Source: Rhodobacterales bacterium CG2_30_65_12 (GTDB lineage Bacteria; Pseudomonadota; Alphaproteobacteria; Rhodobacterales; Rhodobacteraceae). Taken from it: a DNA stretch of 6,305 nucleotides. The notes under the pieces are model-generated. The model worked only from the letters and a program-made list of their open reading frames with translations. It did no database searches and was not told the DNA's origin. Numbering within the stretch: the first letter of the stretch is position 1; every line of letters begins with the position of its first letter. Position numbers and translations under genes: made by a program. This document shows, one piece after another, positions 1 through 6,089 of this stretch. The stretch lies in contig MNZL01000087.1 in assembly GCA_001873585.1 (NCBI GenBank), forward strand, positions 1 to 6,305, written 5' to 3'.

Positions 1-2272
1 CGTCTATCACACCGACGACGAGGCGGCGGAAATCTGGAAAAAGGTGGCCGGGCTGCCGGATGAGCGGATCATTCGCATCCCCACCGCCGACAATTTCTGG
101 CAGATGGGCCCAACCGGCCCCTGTGGCCCCAGCACGGAGATTTTCTACGATCATGGCGACCACATCTGGGGCGGCCCGCCGGGGTCTCCTGACGAAGACG
201 GCGACAGGTTTATCGAGATCTGGAATCTCGTGTTCATGCAGAACGAGCAGTTTCAAGACGGCTCGATGACCGAGCTTGCCATGCAGTCGATCGACACCGG
301 CATGGGGCTGGAGCGGATCGGCGCGCTGTTGCAGGGCAAGCACGATAATTACGATACCGACCTGATGCGGGCGCTGATCGAGGCTTCGGCACATGCGACA
401 AATTCCGAGCCCGATGGCGCTGGCAACGTGCATCACCGGGTGATCGCCGACCATCTTCGCTCCACCTCCTTCCTGCTTGCCGACGGGGTGATGCCATCGA
501 ACGAGGGGCGCGGATATGTTCTGCGCCGGATCATGCGCCGCGCGATGCGCCATGCGCATTTGCTCGGGGCGCAAGATCCGGTGATGCACCGGTTGGTGCC
601 CGAACTTGTCCGCCAGATGGGCCAGGCCTACCCCGAGCTTGGCCGCGCGCAGGTGATGATCGAAGAAACCCTGCTGACCGAGGAAACCCGCTTCAAGGCC
701 ACGCTTGCGCGGGGCCTGAAGCTACTTGACGAGGAGCTTGCCAGCCTGCCGAACGGTGCCGAACTGCCCGGCGAAACCGCCTTCAAGCTCTACGATACCT
801 TCGGCTTTCCGCTCGATCTGACCCAGGACGCGCTGCGCGAAAAGGGCCGCGCTGTGGATACCGCGGGCTTTGATGCGGCGATGGCCGAGCAGAAGGCCAA
901 GGCGCGCGCCGCCTGGGCCGGCTCCGGCGAGGCGGCGGATGCCTCGATCTGGTTCGATATCGCCGAGGACAAGGGCCCGACCGAATTTCTCGGTTACGAT
1001 ACCGAACATGCCGAGGGGCAGATCCTCGCGCTGGTCAACGACGGCGCGCGTGTCGATGCGGCCTCGGCCGGAACGCAGGTGACGATCGTGGTGAACCAGA
1101 CCCCGTTTTACGGCGAATCCGGCGGCCAGGTGGGCGATAGCGGGATCATCCGCACCGAGACCGGCAGCGCGAGGGTGACCGACACGAAAAAGGTGGCGGG
1201 CGTGTTTCTCCATATCGCCGAGGTCGAAACCGGCCAGATCGCGCCGGGGCAGGGGGCAGAGCTTGCCGTCGATCATATCCGGCGCAGCGCGATCCGCGCC
1301 AACCACTCGGCCACCCACCTGCTGCACGAAGCACTGCGCCAGGAGCTTGGCGAGCACGTAGCGCAGAAGGGCTCGCTCAACGCGCCGGACCGGCTGCGCT
1401 TCGATTTCAGCCATTCCAAGGCGCTCAGTGCACAAGAGCTGCACAACGTCGCCCGCGAGGTCAACGCCTATATCCGCCAGAACGCGCCGGTTGAAACCAG
1501 GGTGATGACCCCGGACGACGCCCGCGCGATCGGTGCCCAGGCGCTGTTTGGCGAGAAATACGGCGACGAGGTGCGGGTGGTCTCGATGGGTCGGGCCCCC
1601 ACCGGCAAGGGCGCGCAAGGCGAGACTTACTCGATCGAGCTTTGCGGTGGCACCCATGTGCAGCGCACCGGCGATATCGGTTTGCTCGTGCTGCTCGGCG
1701 ACAGCGCGTCGTCGGCAGGCGTGCGCCGGGTCGAGGCGCTGACCGGCAAGGAGGCATTCACCTGGCTGGAGCAGCAGGCGGGCCGGGTGGCTGAGATCGC
1801 GGCGGCGCTGAAAACCCAGCCGGGCGATCTGGTCGGCCGGGTGGAGGCGTTGGTGGAAGAGCGCAGGGCATTGGCCGCCGAAGTGGCCCAACTCAGGCGC
1901 GATCTTGCCATGTCAGGGGGGGGCAAAGAGGCCGCAAAGCCAAAGAATATCAACGGGGTGCAGCTTATTGCTCAAGTTCTCTCCGGGGTCTCCGGCAAGG
2001 ATTTGCCGCCGCTCGTCGACGCCCACAAGGCGGCGCTCGGCTCGGGGGCTGTGCTGCTGATCGCCGATGTCGAGGGCAAGGCGGCGGTGGCTGCCGGCGT
2101 GACTGATGACCTCACCGACAGGCTGTCGGCGGTCGATCTGGTGCGTGCTGCTGTCGCCGAGTTGGGCGGCAAGGGCGGTGGCGGGCGGCCCGACATGGCA
2201 CAGGGCGGCGGCAAGTCCGCAAGCAATGCAGAGGCCGCGATCAAGGCCGCCGAAACCCTGATTGGAGGTTGA
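1..2272 (+). CDS. alaS: Alanyl-tRNA synthetase, 5'-truncated by window edge
   Basis: Cytoplasmic class II synthetase that attaches alanine to tRNA-Ala and hydrolyses mischarged Ser/Gly-tRNA-Ala. The frame is open from base 2, so the true start lies upstream; the GTG at 44 is an internal Val codon, because the codons before it (VYHTDDEAAEIWKK) continue the AlaRS family sequence. Visible length is 756 aa; the family is usually about 875-885, so roughly 120-130 N-terminal residues are missing. Counting from base 2: class II motif 3 (DTGMGLER) at 98-105; editing-domain zinc ligands in NHSATHLLHEAL (His435, His439) and CGGTH (Cys548, His552); a Lys/Gly-rich linker near 637-648; then the C-Ala domain with its glycine-rich GGKGGGGRPDMAQGGG near 722-737. 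All editing residues are present and no frameshift is seen. A run of eight G (1916-1923) lies in the linker. The last Gly-Gly codons double as the ribosome binding site of the next gene. Confidence 0.98.
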   Translation, partial: VYHTDDEAAEIWKKVAGLPDERIIRIPTADNFWQMGPTGPCGPSTEIFYDHGDHIWGGPPGSPDEDGDRFIEIWNLVFMQNEQFQDGSMTELAMQSIDTGMGLERIGALLQGKHDNYDTDLMRALIEASAHATNSEPDGAGNVHHRVIADHLRSTSFLLADGVMPSNEGRGYVLRRIMRRAMRHAHLLGAQDPVMHRLVPELVRQMGQAYPELGRAQVMIEETLLTEETRFKATLARGLKLLDEELASLPNGAELPGETAFKLYDTFGFPLDLTQDALREKGRAVDTAGFDAAMAEQKAKARAAWAGSGEAADASIWFDIAEDKGPTEFLGYDTEHAEGQILALVNDGARVDAASAGTQVTIVVNQTPFYGESGGQVGDSGIIRTETGSARVTDTKKVAGVFLHIAEVETGQIAPGQGAELAVDHIRRSAIRANHSATHLLHEALRQELGEHVAQKGSLNAPDRLRFDFSHSKALSAQELHNVAREVNAYIRQNAPVETRVMTPDDARAIGAQALFGEKYGDEVRVVSMGRAPTGKGAQGETYSIELCGGTHVQRTGDIGLLVLLGDSASSAGVRRVEALTGKEAFTWLEQQAGRVAEIAAALKTQPGDLVGRVEALVEERRALAAEVAQLRRDLAMSGGGKEAAKPKNINGVQLIAQVLSGVSGKDLPPLVDAHKAALGSGAVLLIADVEGKAAVAAGVTDDLTDRLSAVDLVRAAVAELGGKGGGGRPDMAQGGGKSASNAEAAIKAAETLIGG
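2264..2269 (+). promoter_or_regulatory. Ribosome binding site of the DUF1330 gene inside the alaS 3' end
   Basis: GGAGGT forms the last two sense codons (Gly-Gly) of alaS and is a near-perfect Shine-Dalgarno sequence, six bases before the ATG at 2276. It fixes the start of the downstream gene and implies translational coupling to alaS. Confidence 0.85.
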
Positions 2273-2275
2273 CCC

Positions 2276-2563
2276 ATGCCCGCGCTCTGGATTGCCCACG
2301 TCACCGTGACCGACGCTGAAGCCTATGGCAGATACGCTGCACTTGCCGGGCCCGCGATCGCCGCGCATGGCGGCGAATTCATCGCTCGTGGCGGGCGCTA
2401 TGTGCAGCTTGAAGGCCGCGACCACGCGCGCAACGTCGTAGCGCGGTTCCCGAGCCTCGAGGCGGCGGAAGCCTGCTACCGCTCGCCTGAATATCAAGCC
2501 GCGCTCAGTCACGCCCAAGGCGCCAGCGAGCGTGACCTGGTGATCGTCGAGATCACCGGCTGA
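2276..2563 (+). CDS. DUF1330 family protein (dimeric alpha-beta barrel)
   Basis: A 95-aa soluble protein matching the DUF1330 family by its characteristic blocks: HGGEFIARGG at residues 31-40, LEG at 45-47, and the stretch VVARFPSLEAAEACYRSPEY at 54-73 (FPS followed by SPEYQ). The family has the ferredoxin-like dimeric alpha-beta barrel fold shared with small monooxygenases and EthD-like proteins. No specific reaction is established for it, and I see no cofactor motif or signal peptide. The length is typical of the family. The start is set by GGAGGT six bases upstream. Only three bases separate it from the alaS stop, so it is very likely co-transcribed and translationally coupled with alaS, though no functional link to tRNA charging is evident. 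A short hairpin follows the stop codon. Confidence 0.9.
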   Translation: MPALWIAHVTVTDAEAYGRYAALAGPAIAAHGGEFIARGGRYVQLEGRDHARNVVARFPSLEAAEACYRSPEYQAALSHAQGASERDLVIVEITG

Positions 2564-2566
2564 ATA

Positions 2567-2588
2567 AGCCCCGATCCGGGGGTCTTTC
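2567..2588. terminator. Probable bidirectional terminator between convergent units
   Basis: CCCCG-ATC-CGGGG (2569-2581) is a 5-bp stem with a 3-base loop. AG (2567-2568) and CT (2584-2585) can extend it across a two-base bulge. On + it is followed by CTTTC, only a short U-run, four bases after the DUF1330 stop. On - the same stem is followed by CTTATTC, 60-80 bases after the typA stop. The stem is strong but both U-tracts are poor, so function as an intrinsic terminator in both directions is inferred. Confidence 0.5.
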
Positions 2589-2618
2589 ACGTTTCGCTAA
2601 ATATTTCACGCAGGTGTG

Positions 2619-2647
2619 GGGGTGTAAAACCCCTAAACCTTCGGGTT
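2619..2647 (-). terminator. Weak hairpins just after the typA stop
   Basis: Read on -, GGGGT-TTTAC-ACCCC (2633-2619) forms a 5-bp stem about 14 bases after the typA stop codon. A small AACC-CGAA-GGTT hairpin (2647-2636) touches the last base of the stop. Neither is followed by a U-tract. They may help end or protect the typA transcript before the stronger stem at 2567-2588. Confidence 0.3.
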
Positions 2648-4470
2648 CAGACCTGGGTGCGCGACGCCCGCTTGCGCTCGTGCGCATCGAGGTGGCGCTT
2701 GCGCAGCCGGATCGCGTTCGGCGTCACCTCCACCAGCTCGTCGTCGTTGATGTAGGCGATGGCTTGTTCGAGGCTCATCCGCGTGATCGGCGTGAGGCGA
2801 ACCGCTTCGTCGGTGCCGCTGGCGCGCACGTTTGTAAGTTTCTTGCCTCTGAGCGGGTTGACCTCGAGATCGTTTTCGCGCGCATTCTCGCCGATGATCA
2901 TACCCTGGTAGATCTTCTCCTGCGGTTCGACGAACATCTTGCCGCGCCCTTCGAGGTTCCACAGCGCATAGGCAACCGCATCTCCGTCTTCGATCGAGAT
3001 CAGCACGCCAGCGCGCCGCCCCTCGATCGGGCCCTTGTGCGGGGCATAGCCGTGAAAGACCCGGTTGAGCACGCCGGTGCCGCGGGTGTCGGTGAGAAAC
3101 TCACCATGATACCCGATCAGCCCGCGCGAGGGCACATGGGCAATGATCCGGGTCTTGCCCACGCCGGCAGGCTTCATCTCGACAAGCTCGCCCTTGCGCG
3201 TGCCAGTGATCTTCTCGATCACCGCTCCGGCATAGTCGTCGTCGACGTCGACGGTAACTTCCTCGATCGGCTCCAGTGTCTCGCCATTTTCGCCTTCACG
3301 CATGATCACCTGCGGGCGGGAAATGCTGAGCTCGAAGCCCTCGCGGCGCATGTTCTCGATCAGCACGCCCATCTGCAATTCGCCCCGGCCCGACACCTCG
3401 AAGGCTTCGCCACCGGGGGTGTCGGCGATCTTGATGGCGACGTTGCTTTCGGCTTCCTTCATCAGCCGATCACGGATAACGCGGCTTTGCACCTTCTTGC
3501 CGTCGCGCCCTGCCAGCGGGCTGTCGTTGATGCCGAAGGTCACGGTGATTGTCGGTGGATCAATCGGCTGGGCAGGCAGTGGCGTATCAACGGCCAGCGC
3601 GCAGATCGTGTCGGCCACGGTGGCCTTCGACATGCCGGCGATCGAAACGATGTCGCCAGCTTCGCCCAACTCGATATCCTGCTGGCCGAGGCCGCGGAAC
3701 GCCTGCACCCTGGTTACCCGGAATTGTTCGATCTTCTGGCCGATGCGGCTGAGCGCCTGCACCGTCTGGCCGACCTTGACCCTGCCACTCTCGACCCGCC
3801 CGGTGAGAATGCGGCCGAGGAAGGGGTCGGCCCCGAGCGTCGTGGCCAGCATGGTGAAATCTTCGCCCTGTCGCTTGATCTGGCGCGGCGCGGGCACATG
3901 ATTGACGATGAGCTGAAACAGCGCGTGCAGATCCTTGCGCGGCCCGGTGAGCTCGGTATCGGCCCAGCCGGAGCGCCCGGAGGCGTAGAGGTGGGGAAAA
4001 TCGAGCTGGTCATCATCGGCGCCAAGGTTGGCGAAGAGGTCAAACACCTCGTCGAGCGCGCGGTCGGGCTCGGCATCGGGCTTGTCGACCTTGTTGAGCA
4101 CAACGATCGGCCTGAGCCCCAGCGCCAACGCCTTTGAGGTGACGAACTTGGTCTGCGGCATCGGCCCTTCGGCCGCGTCGACCAGCAGCACCACGCCGTC
4201 GACCATCGACAAGATGCGCTCCACCTCGCCGCCGAAATCGGCGTGGCCGGGGGTGTCGACGATGTTGATCCGCTTGCCCTTCCACTCAACCGACGTGTTC
4301 TTGGCGAGGATGGTGATGCCACGTTCGCGCTCGATATCGTTGGAATCCATCGCCCGCTCGGCAACAGCCTGGTTCTCGCGGAACGCGCCCGATTGCTTCA
4401 GGAGTTCGTCCACGAGGGTGGTCTTGCCGTGGTCCACGTGAGCGATGATGGCGATATTGCGCAGGTCCAT
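2647..4470 (-). CDS. typA: Ribosome-associated translational GTPase TypA/BipA
   Basis: A 607-aa GTPase of the EF-G/LepA superfamily that binds 70S ribosomes and supports 50S assembly and growth under cold or other stress. The G domain is complete: G1 AHVDHGKT (residues 10-17), switch I with RERGITI (Thr53), G3 DTPGH (72-76), G4 NKVD (126-129), G5 ASGRSGW (163-169). Then come the beta-barrel domain II (ADPFLGRILTGRVESG and onward), the domain III and V regions, and the BipA-specific C-terminal domain ending in PNAIRLRKRHLDAHERKR. The length equals that of E. coli BipA. The ATG at 4470 is chosen over an in-frame ATG at 4503 because AAAGAGG lies six bases before it and MDLRNIAIIAHVDHGKTTL is the usual N-terminus. 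It is the last gene of the leftward set, 65 bp after a YitT gene, convergent with alaS-DUF1330. No missing residue or frameshift seen. Confidence 0.98.
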   Translation of the reverse strand: MDLRNIAIIAHVDHGKTTLVDELLKQSGAFRENQAVAERAMDSNDIERERGITILAKNTSVEWKGKRINIVDTPGHADFGGEVERILSMVDGVVLLVDAAEGPMPQTKFVTSKALALGLRPIVVLNKVDKPDAEPDRALDEVFDLFANLGADDDQLDFPHLYASGRSGWADTELTGPRKDLHALFQLIVNHVPAPRQIKRQGEDFTMLATTLGADPFLGRILTGRVESGRVKVGQTVQALSRIGQKIEQFRVTRVQAFRGLGQQDIELGEAGDIVSIAGMSKATVADTICALAVDTPLPAQPIDPPTITVTFGINDSPLAGRDGKKVQSRVIRDRLMKEAESNVAIKIADTPGGEAFEVSGRGELQMGVLIENMRREGFELSISRPQVIMREGENGETLEPIEEVTVDVDDDYAGAVIEKITGTRKGELVEMKPAGVGKTRIIAHVPSRGLIGYHGEFLTDTRGTGVLNRVFHGYAPHKGPIEGRRAGVLISIEDGDAVAYALWNLEGRGKMFVEPQEKIYQGMIIGENARENDLEVNPLRGKKLTNVRASGTDEAVRLTPITRMSLEQAIAYINDDELVEVTPNAIRLRKRHLDAHERKRASRTQV

Positions 4471-4476
4471 TGAATG

Positions 4477-4483
4477 CCTCTTT
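4477..4483 (-). promoter_or_regulatory. Ribosome binding site of typA
   Basis: AAAGAGG on the - strand, six bases upstream of the ATG at 4470. No comparable site precedes the in-frame ATG at 4503, so this decides the typA start. Confidence 0.8.
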
Positions 4484-4493
4484 AATGCGGATC

Positions 4494-4517
4494 GCCGGGC
4501 CATAGCCTGTGCCCGGC
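4494..4517 (-). promoter_or_regulatory. Stem-loop in the gap between YitT copy B and typA
   Basis: A perfect 7-bp GC-only stem, GCCGGGC (4517-4511) and GCCCGGC (4500-4494), with a ten-base loop. It lies 18 bases after the YitT stop and ends ten bases before the typA Shine-Dalgarno. No U-tract follows, so it is not a classical terminator. It could be a 3'-end stabiliser, a weak attenuator, or a leader structure affecting typA expression; the sequence alone cannot separate these. Confidence 0.45.
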
Positions 4518-4535
4518 TGAAACGCCAGCGGAAAG

Positions 4536-5150
4536 TCAGGCGACCACATACCAGTCGCGCCGGTGGTTGAAGGCGATCACCAGGTTGAGCACCAACGCGC
4601 CGAGCAGCGACCAGCCGACCCTTTCGAGCGGCAGCACCAAGGCGGCCAGGGCGAACAGCGCCGCATCATGGGCGAGCTGCGTGATCCCGGCGCGAATGCC
4701 GTATCGGTCCTGCAAGATCAGGGCGACGATCGAGATGCCGCCGAGGCTGCCGGAATGGCGAAACAGCCCCAGGAGCCCCACGCCGGCGGTGACGCCGAAC
4801 AGCACCGCCGCCACGCCGGGGTGGATCTGGCCCACCTTGAACAGCGGTTTCAGCCCCTCGGCCAGCAATGACACGAGGCTGACGGTGGCGAGCGACTTGA
4901 GAAAGAACGTGCGCCCGCGCGCCCACCAGGCCAGCGCGTAGAACGGAATATTGACCACGAAGAAAGTGAGCCCGAACGACCAGCCGCCGAGGTAGGACAG
5001 GATCAGCGCAACGCCTGCGGTGCCGCCGGTCACCAGCCCCGCCGCGCGCAGCAGATGGATCCCCAGCGCCGCTTCGGCCGAGGCGACGAGCAGCCCCTGC
5101 ACGTCTTCGTGCGGGGCGTAGTGGGGCGCGGTATTCGGGTCAGCAACCAT
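4536..5150 (-). CDS. YitT-family integral membrane protein (copy B)
   Basis: A 204-aa polytopic inner-membrane protein of the YitT family (COG1284, PF02588/DUF161), whose function is not established. Hydrophobic segments lie at about residues 17-34, 38-54, 58-75, 84-99, 111-130, 134-147, 160-174 and 178-195. Family-type blocks are TGGTAGVALILSY (41-53), GWSFG (56-60), FFVVNIPFY (63-71), FRHSGSLGG (130-138) and NHRRDWY (195-201). It lacks the soluble DUF2179 domain found at the C-terminus of many Bacillus YitT-like proteins. The segment 42-60 resembles 137-155 (GG, then VALIL, then two spaced Gly), an internal two-fold repeat. It aligns without gaps to copy A upstream at about 45% identity. 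The ATG at 5150 has AAGG only two bases before it, and a sigma70-like promoter ends six bases before it, so it may be expressed from a very short or absent leader. Transporter activity is possible but unproven. Confidence 0.9.
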   Translation of the reverse strand: MVADPNTAPHYAPHEDVQGLLVASAEAALGIHLLRAAGLVTGGTAGVALILSYLGGWSFGLTFFVVNIPFYALAWWARGRTFFLKSLATVSLVSLLAEGLKPLFKVGQIHPGVAAVLFGVTAGVGLLGLFRHSGSLGGISIVALILQDRYGIRAGITQLAHDAALFALAALVLPLERVGWSLLGALVLNLVIAFNHRRDWYVVA

Positions 5151-5185
5151 GACCTTAAAATAGGTCAGGAATACTGCCCCGTCAA
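5150..5185 (-). promoter_or_regulatory. Putative promoter of YitT copy B with overlapping palindrome
   Basis: Read on -, TTGACG (5185-5180), a 17-base spacer, and TATTTT (5162-5157) resemble a sigma70 promoter: five of six matches at -35, four of six at -10, ideal spacing. The -10 ends six bases before the ATG, so transcription would start at or very near the start codon. An interrupted palindrome, TGACCT-N6-AGGTCA (5167-5150), covers the -10 and runs to the first base of the start codon, the position expected for a repressor operator. The whole element fits the 38-bp gap between the two YitT genes. Promoter function and a bound regulator are inferred. Confidence 0.5.
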
Positions 5186-5188
5186 GCG

Positions 5189-5803
5189 TCAGGTGGCAAT
5201 GTAGCGGTCGCGCCGGTGATTGAGGGTGATCAAGACGTTGAGCAGCACCGCGCCGGCAAGCGACCAGGCCACGGTGGCGGAGGGAAAAAGGAACGCCGCG
5301 ACGATGAACACCAGCGCGTCGAAGCCAAGCTGGATCACCCCGGCGCGGATGGCGATCTTGTCCTGGATGTAGAGCGCCATGATGCCGACGCCGCCGAGAG
5401 TGGCGCCGTGGCGAAACAGAACGAGCAGCCCGGTGCCAGCGGTGATGCCGGCAAAGAACGCCGCCAGCGCGGGGTGCGCCACATCGAGGCTCACCAGCCG
5501 GCCCATGAGTTCGGTCAACGCCGACATCAGGGCGACGGCGAGAAAGGTCTTGATCGTGAAACGCCAGCCCATCCGGGCGATGGCGAAGCCGTAAAACGGC
5601 AGGTTCAGCACGAAAAACAACAGCCCGAACGACCAGCCCGAGGCGTAGGCCAGCACCAGCGAGAGCCCGGCGATCTGCCCGGTGATGAGGTCGGCGGCCT
5701 GCAGAAACTGCACCGAAAGCGCGACAAGCCCGGTGCCGGTGAACAAGGCCAGCGCATCTTCGAGCGGCGTGTGGCGGTCGGGGGGCGTGGAGAGCAGCAG
5801 CAT
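5189..5803 (-). CDS. YitT-family integral membrane protein (copy A)
   Basis: A 204-aa polytopic membrane protein of the YitT family (COG1284, PF02588/DUF161), role unknown. It carries the same blocks as its downstream neighbour: TGQIAGLSLVLAY (41-53), GWSFG (56-60), FFVLNLPFY (63-71), FRHGATLGG (130-138), QDKIAIRAG (147-155), NHRRDRY (195-201), with hydrophobic segments at matching positions and no DUF2179 domain. The reading frame stays open further upstream to an ATG at 5995, but I chose 5803. GAGG lies five bases before it, the extra 64 residues would overlap the RHH gene in another frame and are Pro/Arg/Ser-rich rather than membrane-like, and this start gives exactly the length of copy B. 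It lies 64 bp after the RHH gene and 38 bp before copy B, probably co-transcribed with at least one of them. The pair is best explained by an old tandem duplication. Confidence 0.9.
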   Translation of the reverse strand: MLLLSTPPDRHTPLEDALALFTGTGLVALSVQFLQAADLITGQIAGLSLVLAYASGWSFGLLFFVLNLPFYGFAIARMGWRFTIKTFLAVALMSALTELMGRLVSLDVAHPALAAFFAGITAGTGLLVLFRHGATLGGVGIMALYIQDKIAIRAGVIQLGFDALVFIVAAFLFPSATVAWSLAGAVLLNVLITLNHRRDRYIAT

Positions 5804-5808
5804 CGGGG

Positions 5809-5812
5809 CCTC
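5809..5812 (-). promoter_or_regulatory. Ribosome binding site of YitT copy A
   Basis: GAGG on the - strand, five bases before the ATG at 5803. It supports this start over the longer in-frame ATG at 5995. Confidence 0.6.
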
Positions 5813-5822
5813 GCAGCAGGTT

Positions 5823-5839
5823 GGCTGTGGAATACAGCC
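5823..5839 (-). promoter_or_regulatory. Stem-loop in the leader of YitT copy A
   Basis: GGCTGT-ATTCC-ACAGCC is a perfect 6-bp stem with a five-base loop. It sits between the RHH stop and the copy A start, ending 19 bases before the ATG. There is no U-tract. It may be a leader structure or a protein-binding inverted repeat; the role is unknown. Confidence 0.35.
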
Positions 5840-5856
5840 GGGCGTGGCGAATGGCC

Positions 5857-5878
5857 AGCCCCCCGGCTCAGCCGGGCT
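5857..5878 (-). other. Hairpin enclosing the RHH gene stop codon
   Basis: On -, CCCGGC-TGA-GCCGGG (5876-5862) is a 6-bp GC stem whose three-base loop is the stop codon TGA itself. It can alternatively pair as AGCCCGGC/GCCGGGGGGCT with a three-base bulge. No T-run follows, so it is at most a weak terminator or an mRNA-stability element. Confidence 0.3.
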
Positions 5879-6089
5879 TGCAATAATGGTCAAGCACATA
5901 GACCCGGATCGACGAGGCGAGCCCGGCGGAGACGCCGCGCGCCTCGTCGATCTCGGCGGCAAGCTGGTTGATTCCCTTGCCCTCGGCCTCGGCAATCTCT
6001 CGAAACGCCTGCCAGAATGGCGCTTCGAGCGAGACGCTGGTGCGGTGACCGCGCAGCGTGAGCGAGTGTTTTACGGGCCGGGCTGTCAT
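5868..6089 (-). CDS. Ribbon-helix-helix domain protein (RHH_4 type)
   Basis: A 73-aa protein matching the RHH_4 (PF13467) family. RTSVSLE (residues 16-22) is the DNA-contacting beta strand, EAPFWQAFREIAEAEGKG (22-39) the first helix, INQLAAEIDEARG (40-52) the second, followed by SSIRVYVLDHY (59-69). RHH folds typically bind operator DNA as dimers, so a small transcriptional regulator is likely; the target is unknown. The start ATG overlaps the stop of the upstream DUF4169 gene (ATGA), a sign of translational coupling, with only a weak GGCGG before it. I associate the DUF4169-RHH_4 pairing with Rhodobacterales genomes. Nothing in the sequence shows whether it controls the YitT genes downstream. 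Confidence 0.88.
   Translation of the reverse strand: MTARPVKHSLTLRGHRTSVSLEAPFWQAFREIAEAEGKGINQLAAEIDEARGVSAGLASSIRVYVLDHYCKPG

Noticed and set aside
44..46. GTG as a real start of alaS
   Set aside because: The frame is open to the window edge and the residues before it match AlaRS, so the gene is cut by the window, not short.
722..1891. A 389-codon - strand open frame opposite alaS
   Set aside because: It lies antisense to conserved AlaRS sequence and its translation shows no recognisable family, consistent with a GC-bias shadow.
1913..2590. A 225-codon - strand frame across the alaS end and the DUF1330 gene
   Set aside because: It spans two well-supported genes and their terminator region in antisense; no domain is seen.
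2585..2610. Two TTTCACG copies 19 bases apart in the convergent gap
   Set aside because: Two seven-base copies in AT-richer spacer DNA are easily chance; no further copies or symmetry were found.
3236..3253. Repeated GTCGAC/GTCGTC units
   Set aside because: They encode the acidic Val-Asp run (VDVDDD) of TypA and are explained by codon use.
2614..4137. A 507-codon + strand open frame opposite typA
   Set aside because: It is antisense to the fully conserved typA gene, a common by-product of high-GC codon bias. Its translation is rich in Asp/His/Arg/Ala with no recognisable domain, and I saw no ribosome binding site.
4471..4503. An 11-residue N-terminal extension of TypA from the ATG at 4503
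   Set aside because: The family N-terminus and AAAGAGG both point to the ATG at 4470; the extension overlaps the leader stem-loop.
5216..5971. A 251-codon + strand frame opposite YitT copy A and the RHH gene
   Set aside because: Its low-complexity Glu/Gln/Arg/Gly/His content mirrors membrane-protein codons on the other strand.
5804..5995. A 64-residue N-terminal extension of YitT copy A
   Set aside because: It overlaps the RHH gene in another frame and is Pro/Arg/Ser-rich. The ATG at 5803 has a ribosome binding site and yields the same length as the paralogue.
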